A stretch of 49,763 nucleotides of DNA from Hyphomicrobiales bacterium (GTDB taxonomy: Bacteria > Pseudomonadota > Alphaproteobacteria > Rhizobiales > Rhizobiaceae). Within the stretch, counting starts at the first letter, position 1; each line of letters opens with the position of its first letter. The notes beneath the pieces are model-generated. The model was not told where the DNA came from. It ran no database searches and was given only the letters and a program-made list of their open reading frames with translations. A program made the position numbers and the translations under genes. Positions 34,173 to 43,331 of the stretch are shown here, piece after piece. Location of the stretch: the NCBI GenBank assembly GCA_024225445.1, contig JAAEMP010000148.1:1-49763 (forward strand), read 5' to 3'.

Positions 34173-37100
34173 ATGATGAGTGCTGAAAATACCCTGATTG
34201 ACCTGGCCAGCCTAAAATCTGATTTGACAATTTCTCTCGAAGATAAGTATACGGCGACTGACGGCAAGGTATTCATGAACGGGACCCAGGCGCTGGTACG
34301 CCTGCCGATTGTGCAAATGCGACATGATGCTTTGGCCGGTCTTAACACCGGTGGATATATTTCCGGTTATCGCGGATCTCCAATTGGCGGGTATGATTTT
34401 GCACTTCACAGCGCAAAAAAACATCTAGATGATCACGGCATTGTTTTCCAGCCCGGGACAAATGAAGATCTTGCCGCTACAGCAATTTGGGGGTCACAAC
34501 AATTACACTTATCACCCGGAGCGCAAAAAGACGGCATCGTTGGTATCTGGTATGGGAAGGGACCCGGGGTTGATCGAAGTGGTGATGTTTTCAAGCACGC
34601 AAACTCCGCAGGAACTTCACCCAATGGCGGCGTGTTGTGTGTCGCGGGAGATGACCACACTGCCAAATCATCAACTGTTGCGCATCAGTCAGACCATGCC
34701 TTCATGGCAGCAATCATGCCGATGTTATTTCCATCCAGTGTTCAGGAATTTGTCGAACTGGGGCTGTTTGGAATTGCAATGTCACGCTACTCCGGGCTTT
34801 GGGTGGGTTACAAAGTTATTTCCGACACAATTGAGACAACCGGTGTGGTGGATTTGACGGGTGAAAACCAGCAATTCGTCATACCTGACGATTTTGAAAT
34901 ACCGCAGGGTGGATTGAACCTGCGTTGGCCGGACCAGATATTGGCGCAGGATGAACGACTTCAGGAGCAAAAAGCCTATGCTGCTATCGCATTTGCACGG
35001 GCTAACAAAGTTGACCAACTGATATTTGACAGCAAAGAACCCCGCTTTGGTATTGTCGCCTCTGGCAAGGCCTATGAAAATGTCCGTGAAGCGCTTCGTC
35101 AACTGGGAATTGATGAAAAAGTCGCCGATAAACTCGGGCTGCGCCTGTACAAGGTTCGAATGCCCTGGCCGCTTGAACCGGTCGGCATTCGAAATTTTGC
35201 CGAAGGGCTCGAAGAAGTGCTGGTGATTGAAGAGCGCCGCGAAGTTATTGAACATGAAATAAAGCAGCAACTGTTCAATTGGCAAGCCAATACACGGCCA
35301 CGGATTGTCGGAAAATTTGACCATCAGGACCGGCATATTCTCAAACTGAACGAGGAAATGACCGCAGGCACTGCTTTGAGGGCAATTGCATCGCGGCTGC
35401 TGACATTTGATCTGCCGGAAGGTCTGGCAGCCCGGGTAAAACAGAAGCTCGCCTATTATGAGGAACGGGCACAGGTGCGCCAAAATCATGAAGCGCCCGT
35501 GACCCGTATTGCCCATTTTTGCTCAGGCTGCCCGCACAATACCTCAACCAAGGTTCCGCCAGGGAGCAGGGCTCTGGCAGGCATCGGCTGCCATTTTCTA
35601 TCAGTATGGATGGGCCGCAATACCGAGACATTTTCTCACATGGGTGGCGAGGGTGCAGCCTGGACCGGGATTGCACCATTTACTGATGAAAAGCATGTGT
35701 TCGTCAATCTGGGTGATGGCACCTATTTTCATTCCGGTTATCTGGCAATCCGTCAGGCCGTTGCCGCCGGGGTAAATATCACCTACAAAATTTTGTTTAA
35801 TGATGCCGTGGCAATGACTGGTGGCCAAACCCATGACGGAAATTTGTCGCCGCAAACAATCTCGCATCAGATCAAGGCCGAAGGTGTCAAAGAAATCTGG
35901 CTGGTCAGTGATGAGCCGGAGAAATATAACAAACCGGAGCTTGCACAGGGTATAAAGATACAGCATCGCGATTATCTGGAAGATGTTCAAAAACACCTGC
36001 GCGACGTGCCCGGATGTACTGCCATCATTTATGATCAGACTTGCGCCAATGAAAAACGTCGAAGGCGAAAGCGCGGTTTGCTGGATGATCCCAATAAATG
36101 GGCTTTTATCAACCCGTTGGTTTGCGAAGGATGCGGGGATTGTTCCGACCAGTCAAACTGCATTTCAGTTGAACCACTGGAAACGGGATTTGGCAGAAAA
36201 CGTCAAATCAACCAATCCTCATGCAACAAGGATTATTCATGTATCGAAGGGTTTTGCCCATCCTTTGTTACCGTTCACGGAGGAAGTTTGAGAAAACCGC
36301 ATGTCCATATCCCCTCCCCGGACAACAAACAGGCACAACTGCCGGAGCCTGAAACCAAAAAGCTGGATGAGGTATTCAATATTGCGGTAACCGGGGTTGG
36401 CGGTACCGGCGTACTTACCATTGGCGCAATACTGGGCATGGCAGCTCATGTGGACGACAAGGCCGCAATCACTCTGGATATGGCCGGGCTGGCGCAGAAA
36501 GGCGGGGCCGTATTGTGTCATGTGCGCCTGGCACCAACAACAAATCTGATTTCTTCGCCACAAATTGTAACCGGCGAGGCCGATCTGCTGCTGGCGGCTG
36601 ATAGCGTGGTAGCCGCGGCTCAAAGCTCGATTGCACTTTGCAGTTCTGAAAATACTACCGCAATAATCAATACACACCTTAGCCCGGTATCAAATTTTGT
36701 CTTTGATCGAGATTTCGATTTCCGTGAAAAATCCATTATCGACACAATTGACAGCAATACCAAGACAAGTTCAACGAAAATTGATTTTACCAAACTGGCA
36801 GAAATTACCTGCGGTAATGCAATGGCAACCAACATCATGATAGTCGGCTATGCTGCCCAGGCGGGATTGTTGCCAGTTTCGATTAAGGCGATTGAACAGG
36901 CTGTCATGATTAATGGTGTCGCAATTGAAGCCAATTTGGCAGCATTCAACTGGGGTCGGCGATTTTTTTCATTTCCCGAGGAAATTTCTGATCTGCTGGA
37001 TGGCGCTGGTCGCACCGAAGCTGAGCCAGAGATTTTGGAGAAGGTTATTGAAAAACGAGCCGAATATCTGATTCAATATCAGGATAGAAACCTTGCTGAT

Positions 37101-37736
37101 CATTATCGGACAATCGTTGCGAAAGTACAAAAAGCTGACAGCCTACCGGGAAAAAAACAAGACCTCACAAATGCAGTTGCACGCAATCTCTTTAAACTGC
37201 TCTCATACAAGGACGAATATGAGGTGTCACGACTATATACTACTGGTGATTTTGAAAGACGCATCGCGGAACAGTTTGAGGGCGACTACAAGCTGAATTT
37301 TCACCTTGCCCCGCCGATATTTGGTGGGAAACTTTTACCCAACGGACGACACAAAAAACGCCAATATGGACCATGGGCTTTCAAATTATTCAAGATACTT
37401 GCCGGTCTGAAAGGATTACGGGGAACCGCGTTTGATGTTTTTGGCTATTCTGAAGAGCGGAAAATGGAACGCCGGTTGATCACCCAGTATGAAAGTCTGA
37501 TTGAAGATATTTTTCCCAAGCTTGATGCCGACAATTATCCATATGCGGTAGAATTGGCGCAAATCCCAGATTCTATCAGAGGCTTTGGACCGGTAAAACT
37601 GAGAGCGATCAGACAGGCGGAATCATTAAAAACGGAACTACAGGCCAAATTTGCAGGTGTGAGACCAAAACCCAAGGCCGGTACCGAAAAAAAATCGAAC
37701 AGGCTGAATGAAAGTACTGATCCGGGATTCAAGTAA
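34173..37736 (+). CDS. Indolepyruvate ferredoxin oxidoreductase, fused subunits
   Basis: A 1187-residue single-chain 2-ketoacid:ferredoxin oxidoreductase, oxidising aryl pyruvates (from Trp, Tyr, Phe) to aryl-acetyl-CoA. The N-terminal pyrimidine-type region has GYRGSPIGGYD. The middle holds HFCSGCPHNTSTK, GIGCHFLSVWMGRN and the TPP-binding LGDGTYFHSGYLAIRQAV. An iron-sulfur motif, CEGCGDCSDQSNC, follows, with NKDYSCIEGFCPSF. The gamma domain starts near residue 735 (VTGVGGTGVLTIGAILGMAA), with LAQKGGAVLCHVR. The C-terminus is a further alpha-helical region. The fused form of this size is usual in aerobic Proteobacteria. An Lrp-type regulator gene lies 198 bases upstream. Confidence 0.93.
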   Translation: MMSAENTLIDLASLKSDLTISLEDKYTATDGKVFMNGTQALVRLPIVQMRHDALAGLNTGGYISGYRGSPIGGYDFALHSAKKHLDDHGIVFQPGTNEDLAATAIWGSQQLHLSPGAQKDGIVGIWYGKGPGVDRSGDVFKHANSAGTSPNGGVLCVAGDDHTAKSSTVAHQSDHAFMAAIMPMLFPSSVQEFVELGLFGIAMSRYSGLWVGYKVISDTIETTGVVDLTGENQQFVIPDDFEIPQGGLNLRWPDQILAQDERLQEQKAYAAIAFARANKVDQLIFDSKEPRFGIVASGKAYENVREALRQLGIDEKVADKLGLRLYKVRMPWPLEPVGIRNFAEGLEEVLVIEERREVIEHEIKQQLFNWQANTRPRIVGKFDHQDRHILKLNEEMTAGTALRAIASRLLTFDLPEGLAARVKQKLAYYEERAQVRQNHEAPVTRIAHFCSGCPHNTSTKVPPGSRALAGIGCHFLSVWMGRNTETFSHMGGEGAAWTGIAPFTDEKHVFVNLGDGTYFHSGYLAIRQAVAAGVNITYKILFNDAVAMTGGQTHDGNLSPQTISHQIKAEGVKEIWLVSDEPEKYNKPELAQGIKIQHRDYLEDVQKHLRDVPGCTAIIYDQTCANEKRRRRKRGLLDDPNKWAFINPLVCEGCGDCSDQSNCISVEPLETGFGRKRQINQSSCNKDYSCIEGFCPSFVTVHGGSLRKPHVHIPSPDNKQAQLPEPETKKLDEVFNIAVTGVGGTGVLTIGAILGMAAHVDDKAAITLDMAGLAQKGGAVLCHVRLAPTTNLISSPQIVTGEADLLLAADSVVAAAQSSIALCSSENTTAIINTHLSPVSNFVFDRDFDFREKSIIDTIDSNTKTSSTKIDFTKLAEITCGNAMATNIMIVGYAAQAGLLPVSIKAIEQAVMINGVAIEANLAAFNWGRRFFSFPEEISDLLDGAGRTEAEPEILEKVIEKRAEYLIQYQDRNLADHYRTIVAKVQKADSLPGKKQDLTNAVARNLFKLLSYKDEYEVSRLYTTGDFERRIAEQFEGDYKLNFHLAPPIFGGKLLPNGRHKKRQYGPWAFKLFKILAGLKGLRGTAFDVFGYSEERKMERRLITQYESLIEDIFPKLDADNYPYAVELAQIPDSIRGFGPVKLRAIRQAESLKTELQAKFAGVRPKPKAGTEKKSNRLNESTDPGFK

Positions 37737-37785
37737 GAAACAAAGCGCTGTTGAACCAGGCCCCGAATTGTATTCCAATTGAATA

Positions 37786-39525
37786 CTATTCTTCGTCCCG
37801 CAATTCCCTGCGCAGAATTTTCCCGACATTTGTTTTGGGCAATTCATCGCGGAATTCAACGTATTTGGGACGCTTGTAATTGGTCAGACCTTCAGCACAC
37901 CAGTCTTTCACATCCTGCTTGGTCAAGCTGGCATCGGTTCGTACCACAAACAGTTTTACCGCCTCGCCGGACTTGTCATCGCGCACCCCAATTGCAGCAG
38001 CCTCCAAAATACCTGAATTGCTGGCTGCCACTTCCTCAATCTCGTTGGGATAGACGTTGAAACCGGAAACCAGAATCATATCTTTCTTGCGATCAACAAT
38101 TTTGGTCTGGCCGAGTTTATTCATAAAACCCATATCGCCTGAGCGAAAAAAACCATCTTTGGTCATGACCTTTTCAGTCTCATCTGGACGTTGCCAGTAA
38201 CCAGTCATCACCTGAGGGCCCTTGATGTAAATCTCGCCCACTTCCCCAATTGGCAATTCCTTGCCTTTTTCATCATAGATAGCAATGATGGTAGAGGGCA
38301 AAGGCAAGCCGATAGTTCCGGTAAAACCATCTCCGTCAAAGCGGTTTGCCGTTGCCACTGGAGAGGTTTCGGAAAGACCATAGCCTTCGGAGATAACGCT
38401 ACCGGTCAGTTTTTGCCAGGCGTCTGCCACAGGCTGCTGAACCGCCATGCCTCCGCCCAGTGTCAGGGATAAACTGCTGAAATCCAGTTTATGAAAATCT
38501 TCATTGTTGAGAAGACCGTTGAACAATGTATTCAAACCGGGAAAAACTTCAAATTGCCAGTTTCCCAGTTCCTTCACAAATCCGGGAATATCACGCGGAT
38601 TTGGAATGAGAATATTATGTGCTCCGCGTTGCATTCCCGATATGGCATTTATCGTCAGGGCAAAGATATGATAAAGGGGAAGAGCACAAATATAGGTAGC
38701 TCCAGCGGACAATCCGCTGCCGTCACCGATGGCTTTCAGCCATTCGTCAGTTTGGGCCACATTCGCCAATACATTGCTATGACTGAGAGCCGCCCCCTTG
38801 GATACTCCGGTGGTACCCCCGGTATATTGCAGGAAAGCAATGTCACCGCCATCCACTTTTTCTGACGAATAACCATAGCTGCTGGTGGCCATTAACTGAT
38901 TATAGGGTGTGTGACCTGGCAAAGACCAGTTTGGTACCATCTTTTTTATTTTACGCAGGACGAAATTGACCAGCATGCCTTTCAAGCCGCCAAACATATC
39001 GCCCATGGATGTGACAACAACATGCTCGACACTGGTTTTGGCAATAACTTTTTCCAGCGTGCTTGCAAAATTCTCCAGAATAAATATCGCTTTGGCACCG
39101 CTATCCTTTAGCTGGTGCTCCAGCTCTCGCGGCGTGTAGAGCGGGTTCACATTGACCACCGTCATGCCAGCGCGCAAAACTCCTGTCAGAGCGGCGGGAT
39201 ATTGCAAAACATTAGGCATCATAATCGCAACACGATCACCTTTTTCCAGACCTTTGCTCCTCAACCAGGCTCCAACACTTGATGACTGGTCCAACAGGTC
39301 TGAATAATTGGTGGTTTTACCCATGCAGGTAAATGCCGGACTTGTATTGAATTTGCCAAAGGAGTTTTCAAACAATGCACCCAGAGATGCATGTTCCAGC
39401 TCGCCAATTTCGGCATTCACCATAGGAGGGTAAGACTTAAGCCAGGGTTTTGTTTGTGATGGCTTTTTTTCCAGGGTCTTTTTCGTTACTGCTTTCTTGG
39501 TGGCCCGTACCGGCTTTTTGGTCAT
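37786..39525 (-). CDS. Long-chain acyl-CoA ligase (FadD-like)
   Basis: An AMP-forming acyl-CoA synthetase, 579 residues. P-loop YTGGTTGVSKGAALSHSN, then ALPLYHIFALT, GYGLSETSPV, FRSGDMGFMNK, VDRKKDMILVSGFNVYPNEIEE and the catalytic Lys in PKTNVGKILRRELRDEE show a full, active enzyme. The first 28 residues are Lys/Ala/Thr-rich (KKPVRATKKAVTKKT), an extension not usual for FadD. It resembles the basic tails of histone-like proteins and may be disordered. The gene is convergent with the IOR gene (49 bases apart) and lies 94 bases after an acyl-CoA dehydrogenase on the same strand. Confidence 0.88.
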   Translation of the reverse strand: MTKKPVRATKKAVTKKTLEKKPSQTKPWLKSYPPMVNAEIGELEHASLGALFENSFGKFNTSPAFTCMGKTTNYSDLLDQSSSVGAWLRSKGLEKGDRVAIMMPNVLQYPAALTGVLRAGMTVVNVNPLYTPRELEHQLKDSGAKAIFILENFASTLEKVIAKTSVEHVVVTSMGDMFGGLKGMLVNFVLRKIKKMVPNWSLPGHTPYNQLMATSSYGYSSEKVDGGDIAFLQYTGGTTGVSKGAALSHSNVLANVAQTDEWLKAIGDGSGLSAGATYICALPLYHIFALTINAISGMQRGAHNILIPNPRDIPGFVKELGNWQFEVFPGLNTLFNGLLNNEDFHKLDFSSLSLTLGGGMAVQQPVADAWQKLTGSVISEGYGLSETSPVATANRFDGDGFTGTIGLPLPSTIIAIYDEKGKELPIGEVGEIYIKGPQVMTGYWQRPDETEKVMTKDGFFRSGDMGFMNKLGQTKIVDRKKDMILVSGFNVYPNEIEEVAASNSGILEAAAIGVRDDKSGEAVKLFVVRTDASLTKQDVKDWCAEGLTNYKRPKYVEFRDELPKTNVGKILRRELRDEE

Positions 39526-39619
39526 TATTGTCTCCCTATGGCAATTCTGGTTACTATTTTAAGCCTGTTGTTGCGCAGTTTAGCAGGTCTTTTGACCTGT
39601 GCAATTGCTGTTCAATCGG

Positions 39620-40780
39620 CTATCCGCGATTTCCTGTTCCTGGCAGGGTGCCTTCCAGTTTACAGATGATTGTCAACATAATTTCATCGGCCCCTCCTCC
39701 AATCGAGGCAAGGCGCCCGTCACGAAATGCGCGCGATATGGGATTATCCCTGGTAAAGCCCATTCCACCCCAATATTGCAAACAGGAATCTGCCACTTCA
39801 CGCGATAGCCTGCCGCATTTCAGTTTTGCCATGGAAGCCAGACGGGTCACGTCCTGGCCCGCAATATATTGTTCTATTGCACTCCAGGACAAGGCGCGAA
39901 GTGATTCGACTTCCGTTCGCAATTCCGCCAATCGGAAATGTACAACCTGATTGTCCAGTACCGATTTCCCGAATGCTTTTCGTTGTGCTGTATATTCAAT
40001 AGTTTTGTCTATCAATCCATCCATCATCACCAAAGAGTTAACAGCTACCCACAGGCGCTCTTCCTGAAATTGAAGCATTTGCATGGTGAAACCGGCGCCA
40101 ATTTCACCAACTACATTATCAACTGGAACCCGAACATCATCAAAGAACAATTGCGCGGTATCCGATGAGTTCATGCCGAGTTTATCAATTTTTTGACGCT
40201 CAATTCCTGGCAGATTCATTGGCACCATAATCAATGACTTGTTCTGGTGGGCAGGACCGTCGGATGTATTGGCCAGCAGGCAGCACCAGTCCGCCATCAT
40301 ACCGTTGGTAATCCACATCTTGGTTCCATTGACAATGAAATCATCACCCTGACGCACGGCTGTGGTTTTAACGGAGGCGACATCTGAACCACCGCCAGGT
40401 TCTGAAATACCGACACAACCAACCATATCTCCGGCTATTGCGGGTGCGAGAAAATCACGTTTTAACTGATCCGATCCAAATCGGTTTAGTGCAGGCGTGC
40501 ACATATCCGTGTGCACGCCTACTGCCATGGGAACGCCGCCGCATTCCACCGCTCCCATCTCTTCTGCCATTACCATTGAATATGAAAAATCCAATCCCAA
40601 TCCACCGTACCGAGGGTCATATTTGATGCCCAGCAGGCCGATATCGCCAAGCTTCTTGAACAACTCATGAGATGGAAATTGCTCGCGCTCCTCCCATTCA
40701 TCAACATGGGGATTTATTTCAGTTTCAACAAATTTGCGAACAGTACGGCGCAACTCATTGTGTTCATGTGTAAATTGCAT
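39620..40780 (-). CDS. Acyl-CoA dehydrogenase, branched-chain (AtuD/IVD-like) type
   Basis: FAD-dependent acyl-CoA dehydrogenase, 386 residues. The flavin regions are VGISEPGGGSDVASVKTTA and KMWITNGMMADWCCLLA, then YTAQRKAFGKSVLDNQVVHFRLAEL and YWGGMGFTRDNPISRAFRD. The usual MCAD catalytic Glu position is Gly (SIGGGADEI). Glu241 in FQEERLWVAV corresponds to the helix-G base of isovaleryl-CoA and long-chain enzymes. The opening MQFTHEHNELRRTVRKFVETEINPHVDEWE recalls citronellyl-CoA dehydrogenase AtuD from memory. It begins nine bases after the S-formylglutathione hydrolase gene ends, so the two are probably co-transcribed. Confidence 0.85.
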   Translation of the reverse strand: MQFTHEHNELRRTVRKFVETEINPHVDEWEEREQFPSHELFKKLGDIGLLGIKYDPRYGGLGLDFSYSMVMAEEMGAVECGGVPMAVGVHTDMCTPALNRFGSDQLKRDFLAPAIAGDMVGCVGISEPGGGSDVASVKTTAVRQGDDFIVNGTKMWITNGMMADWCCLLANTSDGPAHQNKSLIMVPMNLPGIERQKIDKLGMNSSDTAQLFFDDVRVPVDNVVGEIGAGFTMQMLQFQEERLWVAVNSLVMMDGLIDKTIEYTAQRKAFGKSVLDNQVVHFRLAELRTEVESLRALSWSAIEQYIAGQDVTRLASMAKLKCGRLSREVADSCLQYWGGMGFTRDNPISRAFRDGRLASIGGGADEIMLTIICKLEGTLPGTGNRG

Positions 40781-40789
40781 ATGAAGTCC

Positions 40790-41638
40790 TTAGAGGTTGT
40801 TCAAATGCCGCGCATGCCAGGTGATGTGCTCGGCCATAAAGGTTGAAATAAAGAAATAGGAATGATCATAGTCTTTCTGCATGCGTACCGTCAGTTCAAT
40901 ATCCTTGTCATTACATACTTCTTCCAGCAACCAGGGGCGCAGGCCATTGTCCAGGAAATCATCCCCGCTTCCCTGATCAACGAGAACAGGTGAAAACAGG
41001 TTTCCATCCTCTATCAGGTGGCAGGCATCATATTCACGCCACGCCGTTTCATTTTCTCCCAGATAACGTCGAAGCGGACTTGATGACCAGTCGGCCGTTG
41101 ATGGCTGTACGATTGGGGCAAAGGCAGAACAGCTTTTGTAACATTCGGGATTTTTCAAGGCGATGGTCAAAGCTCCATGGCCGCCCATGGAATGGCCAAA
41201 TATAGACTGACGCTGCATATCAGCATTAAAATTCGCAGATATCAGCTCCGGCAGTTCACGCGCAATGTAGGAATACATCTGATAGTTTTTTTTCCACGGT
41301 TCAATTGTAGCATCCAGGTAAAACCCGGCTCCTGAACCAAATTGCCAATTACCTTCATCATCAGGGACGTCTTTGCCACGCGGCGAAGTGTCGGGGCATA
41401 TGATAATGATGCCGTGCTCGGCTGCCGCCTGACGATATTCACCTTTTTCCATGACATTGGCATGGCTGCAAGTAAGGCCGGAAAGATACCACAATACCGG
41501 ACACGGTTTATGTTCCGCCTGAGGTGGAAGAAAAACCGCAAAAGTCATATCGCAGTTGCAAACATCAGATTTATGCGAATAGACGCCCTGCACACCACCA
41601 TGCGAATTACTGGTGGATATTGTTGTTAATTCTTTCAA
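40790..41638 (-). CDS. fghA: S-formylglutathione hydrolase
   Basis: Releases formate and glutathione from S-formylglutathione, the second step of formaldehyde oxidation. The esterase-D fold shows the nucleophile in FGHSMGGHGA (Ser150), Asp in DQGSGDDFLDNGL and His in YDHSYFFISTF. The early VLWYLSGLTCSHANVMEKGEYRQ and CPDTSPRG are family signatures. Length 282 is normal. The partner dehydrogenase lies two genes upstream on the same strand, separated by a UPF0178 gene. The distances are short, so a single transcript is likely. Confidence 0.95.
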   Translation of the reverse strand: MKELTTISTSNSHGGVQGVYSHKSDVCNCDMTFAVFLPPQAEHKPCPVLWYLSGLTCSHANVMEKGEYRQAAAEHGIIIICPDTSPRGKDVPDDEGNWQFGSGAGFYLDATIEPWKKNYQMYSYIARELPELISANFNADMQRQSIFGHSMGGHGALTIALKNPECYKSCSAFAPIVQPSTADWSSSPLRRYLGENETAWREYDACHLIEDGNLFSPVLVDQGSGDDFLDNGLRPWLLEEVCNDKDIELTVRMQKDYDHSYFFISTFMAEHITWHARHLNNL

Positions 41639-41653
41639 AGATAATCTCCCTGA

Positions 41654-42106
41654 TCAAAGTTTCCTTGCCTTCCTGACTGCCATTTCCAAACTGCCCAGAA
41701 ACCGGGATCGGTCTTTAGCTGAAAATGCCTTGTTATATCCTTTGCTCGCACCGGTTTCCCGCAGATGCTGATTGAGATCGCGCATGGCCATTGCCATGCC
41801 GATATTCGCTGGATCAAATTCCCTGCCGGTTGGGCCCAGAACCAGACAATCGTTTTCCAGACAACGTTGAGCAAGCGGTATATCTGCAGTGATGACAATA
41901 TCACCGCTAGTTGCATTTTCGGCTATCCAGTCGTCCGCAATATCGGCTCCCTTGGCGACAACGACTGTTTTCACCATTGGATCACGTGAAGGACGCATCC
42001 CTCCATTGGCTACCAATGTCACTACCAATTCATGCCGCTCGGCTACTTTCAACACCTCATCCTTCACAGGACAGGCATCAGCATCAACATATATCTGGAA
42101 GCTCAA
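41654..42106 (-). CDS. UPF0178 (YaiI/YqxD) family protein
   Basis: A 150-residue cytoplasmic protein of the YaiI/YqxD family, which has a PIN-like fold and no established substrate. Conserved segments are IYVDADACPVKDEVLKVAER, DIVITADIPLAQRCLE and AMAMRDLNQHLRETG. The Asp residues of DADACP and TADIPLA would form the metal site. The start is TTG 42106, four bases downstream of the formaldehyde dehydrogenase stop, so translation is probably coupled. It separates fghA and the dehydrogenase, both of which act in glutathione-linked formaldehyde oxidation; no role in that pathway is known to me. Confidence 0.9.
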   Translation of the reverse strand: MSFQIYVDADACPVKDEVLKVAERHELVVTLVANGGMRPSRDPMVKTVVVAKGADIADDWIAENATSGDIVITADIPLAQRCLENDCLVLGPTGREFDPANIGMAMAMRDLNQHLRETGASKGYNKAFSAKDRSRFLGSLEMAVRKARKL

Positions 42107-42109
42107 ACC

Positions 42110-43228
42110 CTAAAATACCACTACACTGCGAATACTCTCGCCTGCATGCATCAATTCAAATCCCTTGTTGATATCTTTCAATTCCAGTTTGTGGGTAATC
42201 ATTGGATCAATCTGAATTTTTCCTTCCAGATACCAGTCAACAATTTTTGGCACATCCGTGCGCCCGCGCGCGCCGCCGAAGGCTGTTCCCCTCCAGGAAC
42301 GGCCGGTCACCAGCTGGAATGGACGGGTGGATATTTCCTGACCGGCACCGGCAACACCGATAATGATCGATTCACCCCAACCCTTGTGGCAACATTCAAG
42401 TGCGGCACGCATGACTTTGACATTGCCTATACATTCAAATGAATAATCTGCACCTCCACCAGTAAGCTCAACCAAGTGGTCTACCAGGTTTTCCTCACCG
42501 ATCTCGGCCGGATTGACAAAATGCGTCATGCCGAATTTTTCACCCCATTGCTTTTTGGAGTTGTTCATATCGACACCAACTATTTTATCGGCTCCAACCA
42601 TCCTGGCGCCCTGAATAACATTCAGTCCGATACCGCCAAGACCAAATACAACAACATTCGATCCCGGCTCAACCTTTGCAGTATTAATTACTGCTCCAAT
42701 GCCGGTTGTAACGCCACAGCCGATATAGCAGATCGATTCAAAGGAAGCCCTTTTATTGACTTTGGCCAGAGCAATTTCCGGAACCACTGTGTGGTTTGCA
42801 AATGTGGAGGTTCCCATATAATGCATGATCGGCTTACCATCGATGGAAAACCGTGAAGTACCGTCCGGCATCAGCCCCTGCCCCTGTGTGGTTCGAATTG
42901 ACTGGCAAAGATTGGTTTTGGGATTCAGACAATATTCGCAGGTTCGGCATTCGGGTGTATAAAGTGGTATGACGTGATCGCCTTTTATTAGACTGGTCAC
43001 CCCCGGACCAACATCGATAACCACGCCTGCGCCTTCATGACCCAGAATCGCGGGAAATATTCCTTCAGGATCAGCTCCCGACAAGGTGAATTCATCCGTA
43101 TGACAAATTCCGGTAGCCTTGATCTCCACCAATACTTCTCCCTCACGCGGGCCATCGAGATCAACTTCGCATATTTCCAGGGGTTTTCCTGCTTCAAAGG
43201 CAACGGCCGCACGTGTTTTCATCGTCAT
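42110..43228 (-). CDS. S-(hydroxymethyl)glutathione dehydrogenase (class III alcohol dehydrogenase)
   Basis: Oxidises the formaldehyde-glutathione adduct to S-formylglutathione with NAD. The catalytic zinc sites are ATGICHTDEFTLSG and GHEGAGVV; the structural zinc Cys cluster is CRTCEYCLNPKTNLC. The NAD-binding Rossmann motif is VFGLGGIGLNVIQGA with GVDMN. The class III pocket wording RGTAFGGARGRTDVPKIVDWYL is present. Length 372 is normal. AGGAG precedes two in-frame ATGs (43228 and 43222); the second gives better spacing. It also reduces S-nitrosoglutathione in other organisms. It leads the adhC-yaiI-fghA order. Confidence 0.95.
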   Translation of the reverse strand: MTMKTRAAVAFEAGKPLEICEVDLDGPREGEVLVEIKATGICHTDEFTLSGADPEGIFPAILGHEGAGVVIDVGPGVTSLIKGDHVIPLYTPECRTCEYCLNPKTNLCQSIRTTQGQGLMPDGTSRFSIDGKPIMHYMGTSTFANHTVVPEIALAKVNKRASFESICYIGCGVTTGIGAVINTAKVEPGSNVVVFGLGGIGLNVIQGARMVGADKIVGVDMNNSKKQWGEKFGMTHFVNPAEIGEENLVDHLVELTGGGADYSFECIGNVKVMRAALECCHKGWGESIIIGVAGAGQEISTRPFQLVTGRSWRGTAFGGARGRTDVPKIVDWYLEGKIQIDPMITHKLELKDINKGFELMHAGESIRSVVVF

Positions 43229-43331
43229 TTACTCCTAGAAAATCATTTGATAATTCAGAATAGTTGAAAATTGCCGTGGTGCAATATGCAATAAACGCCG
43301 ACAACTGAATTTTTGCAAAAAGCAGCAGATT

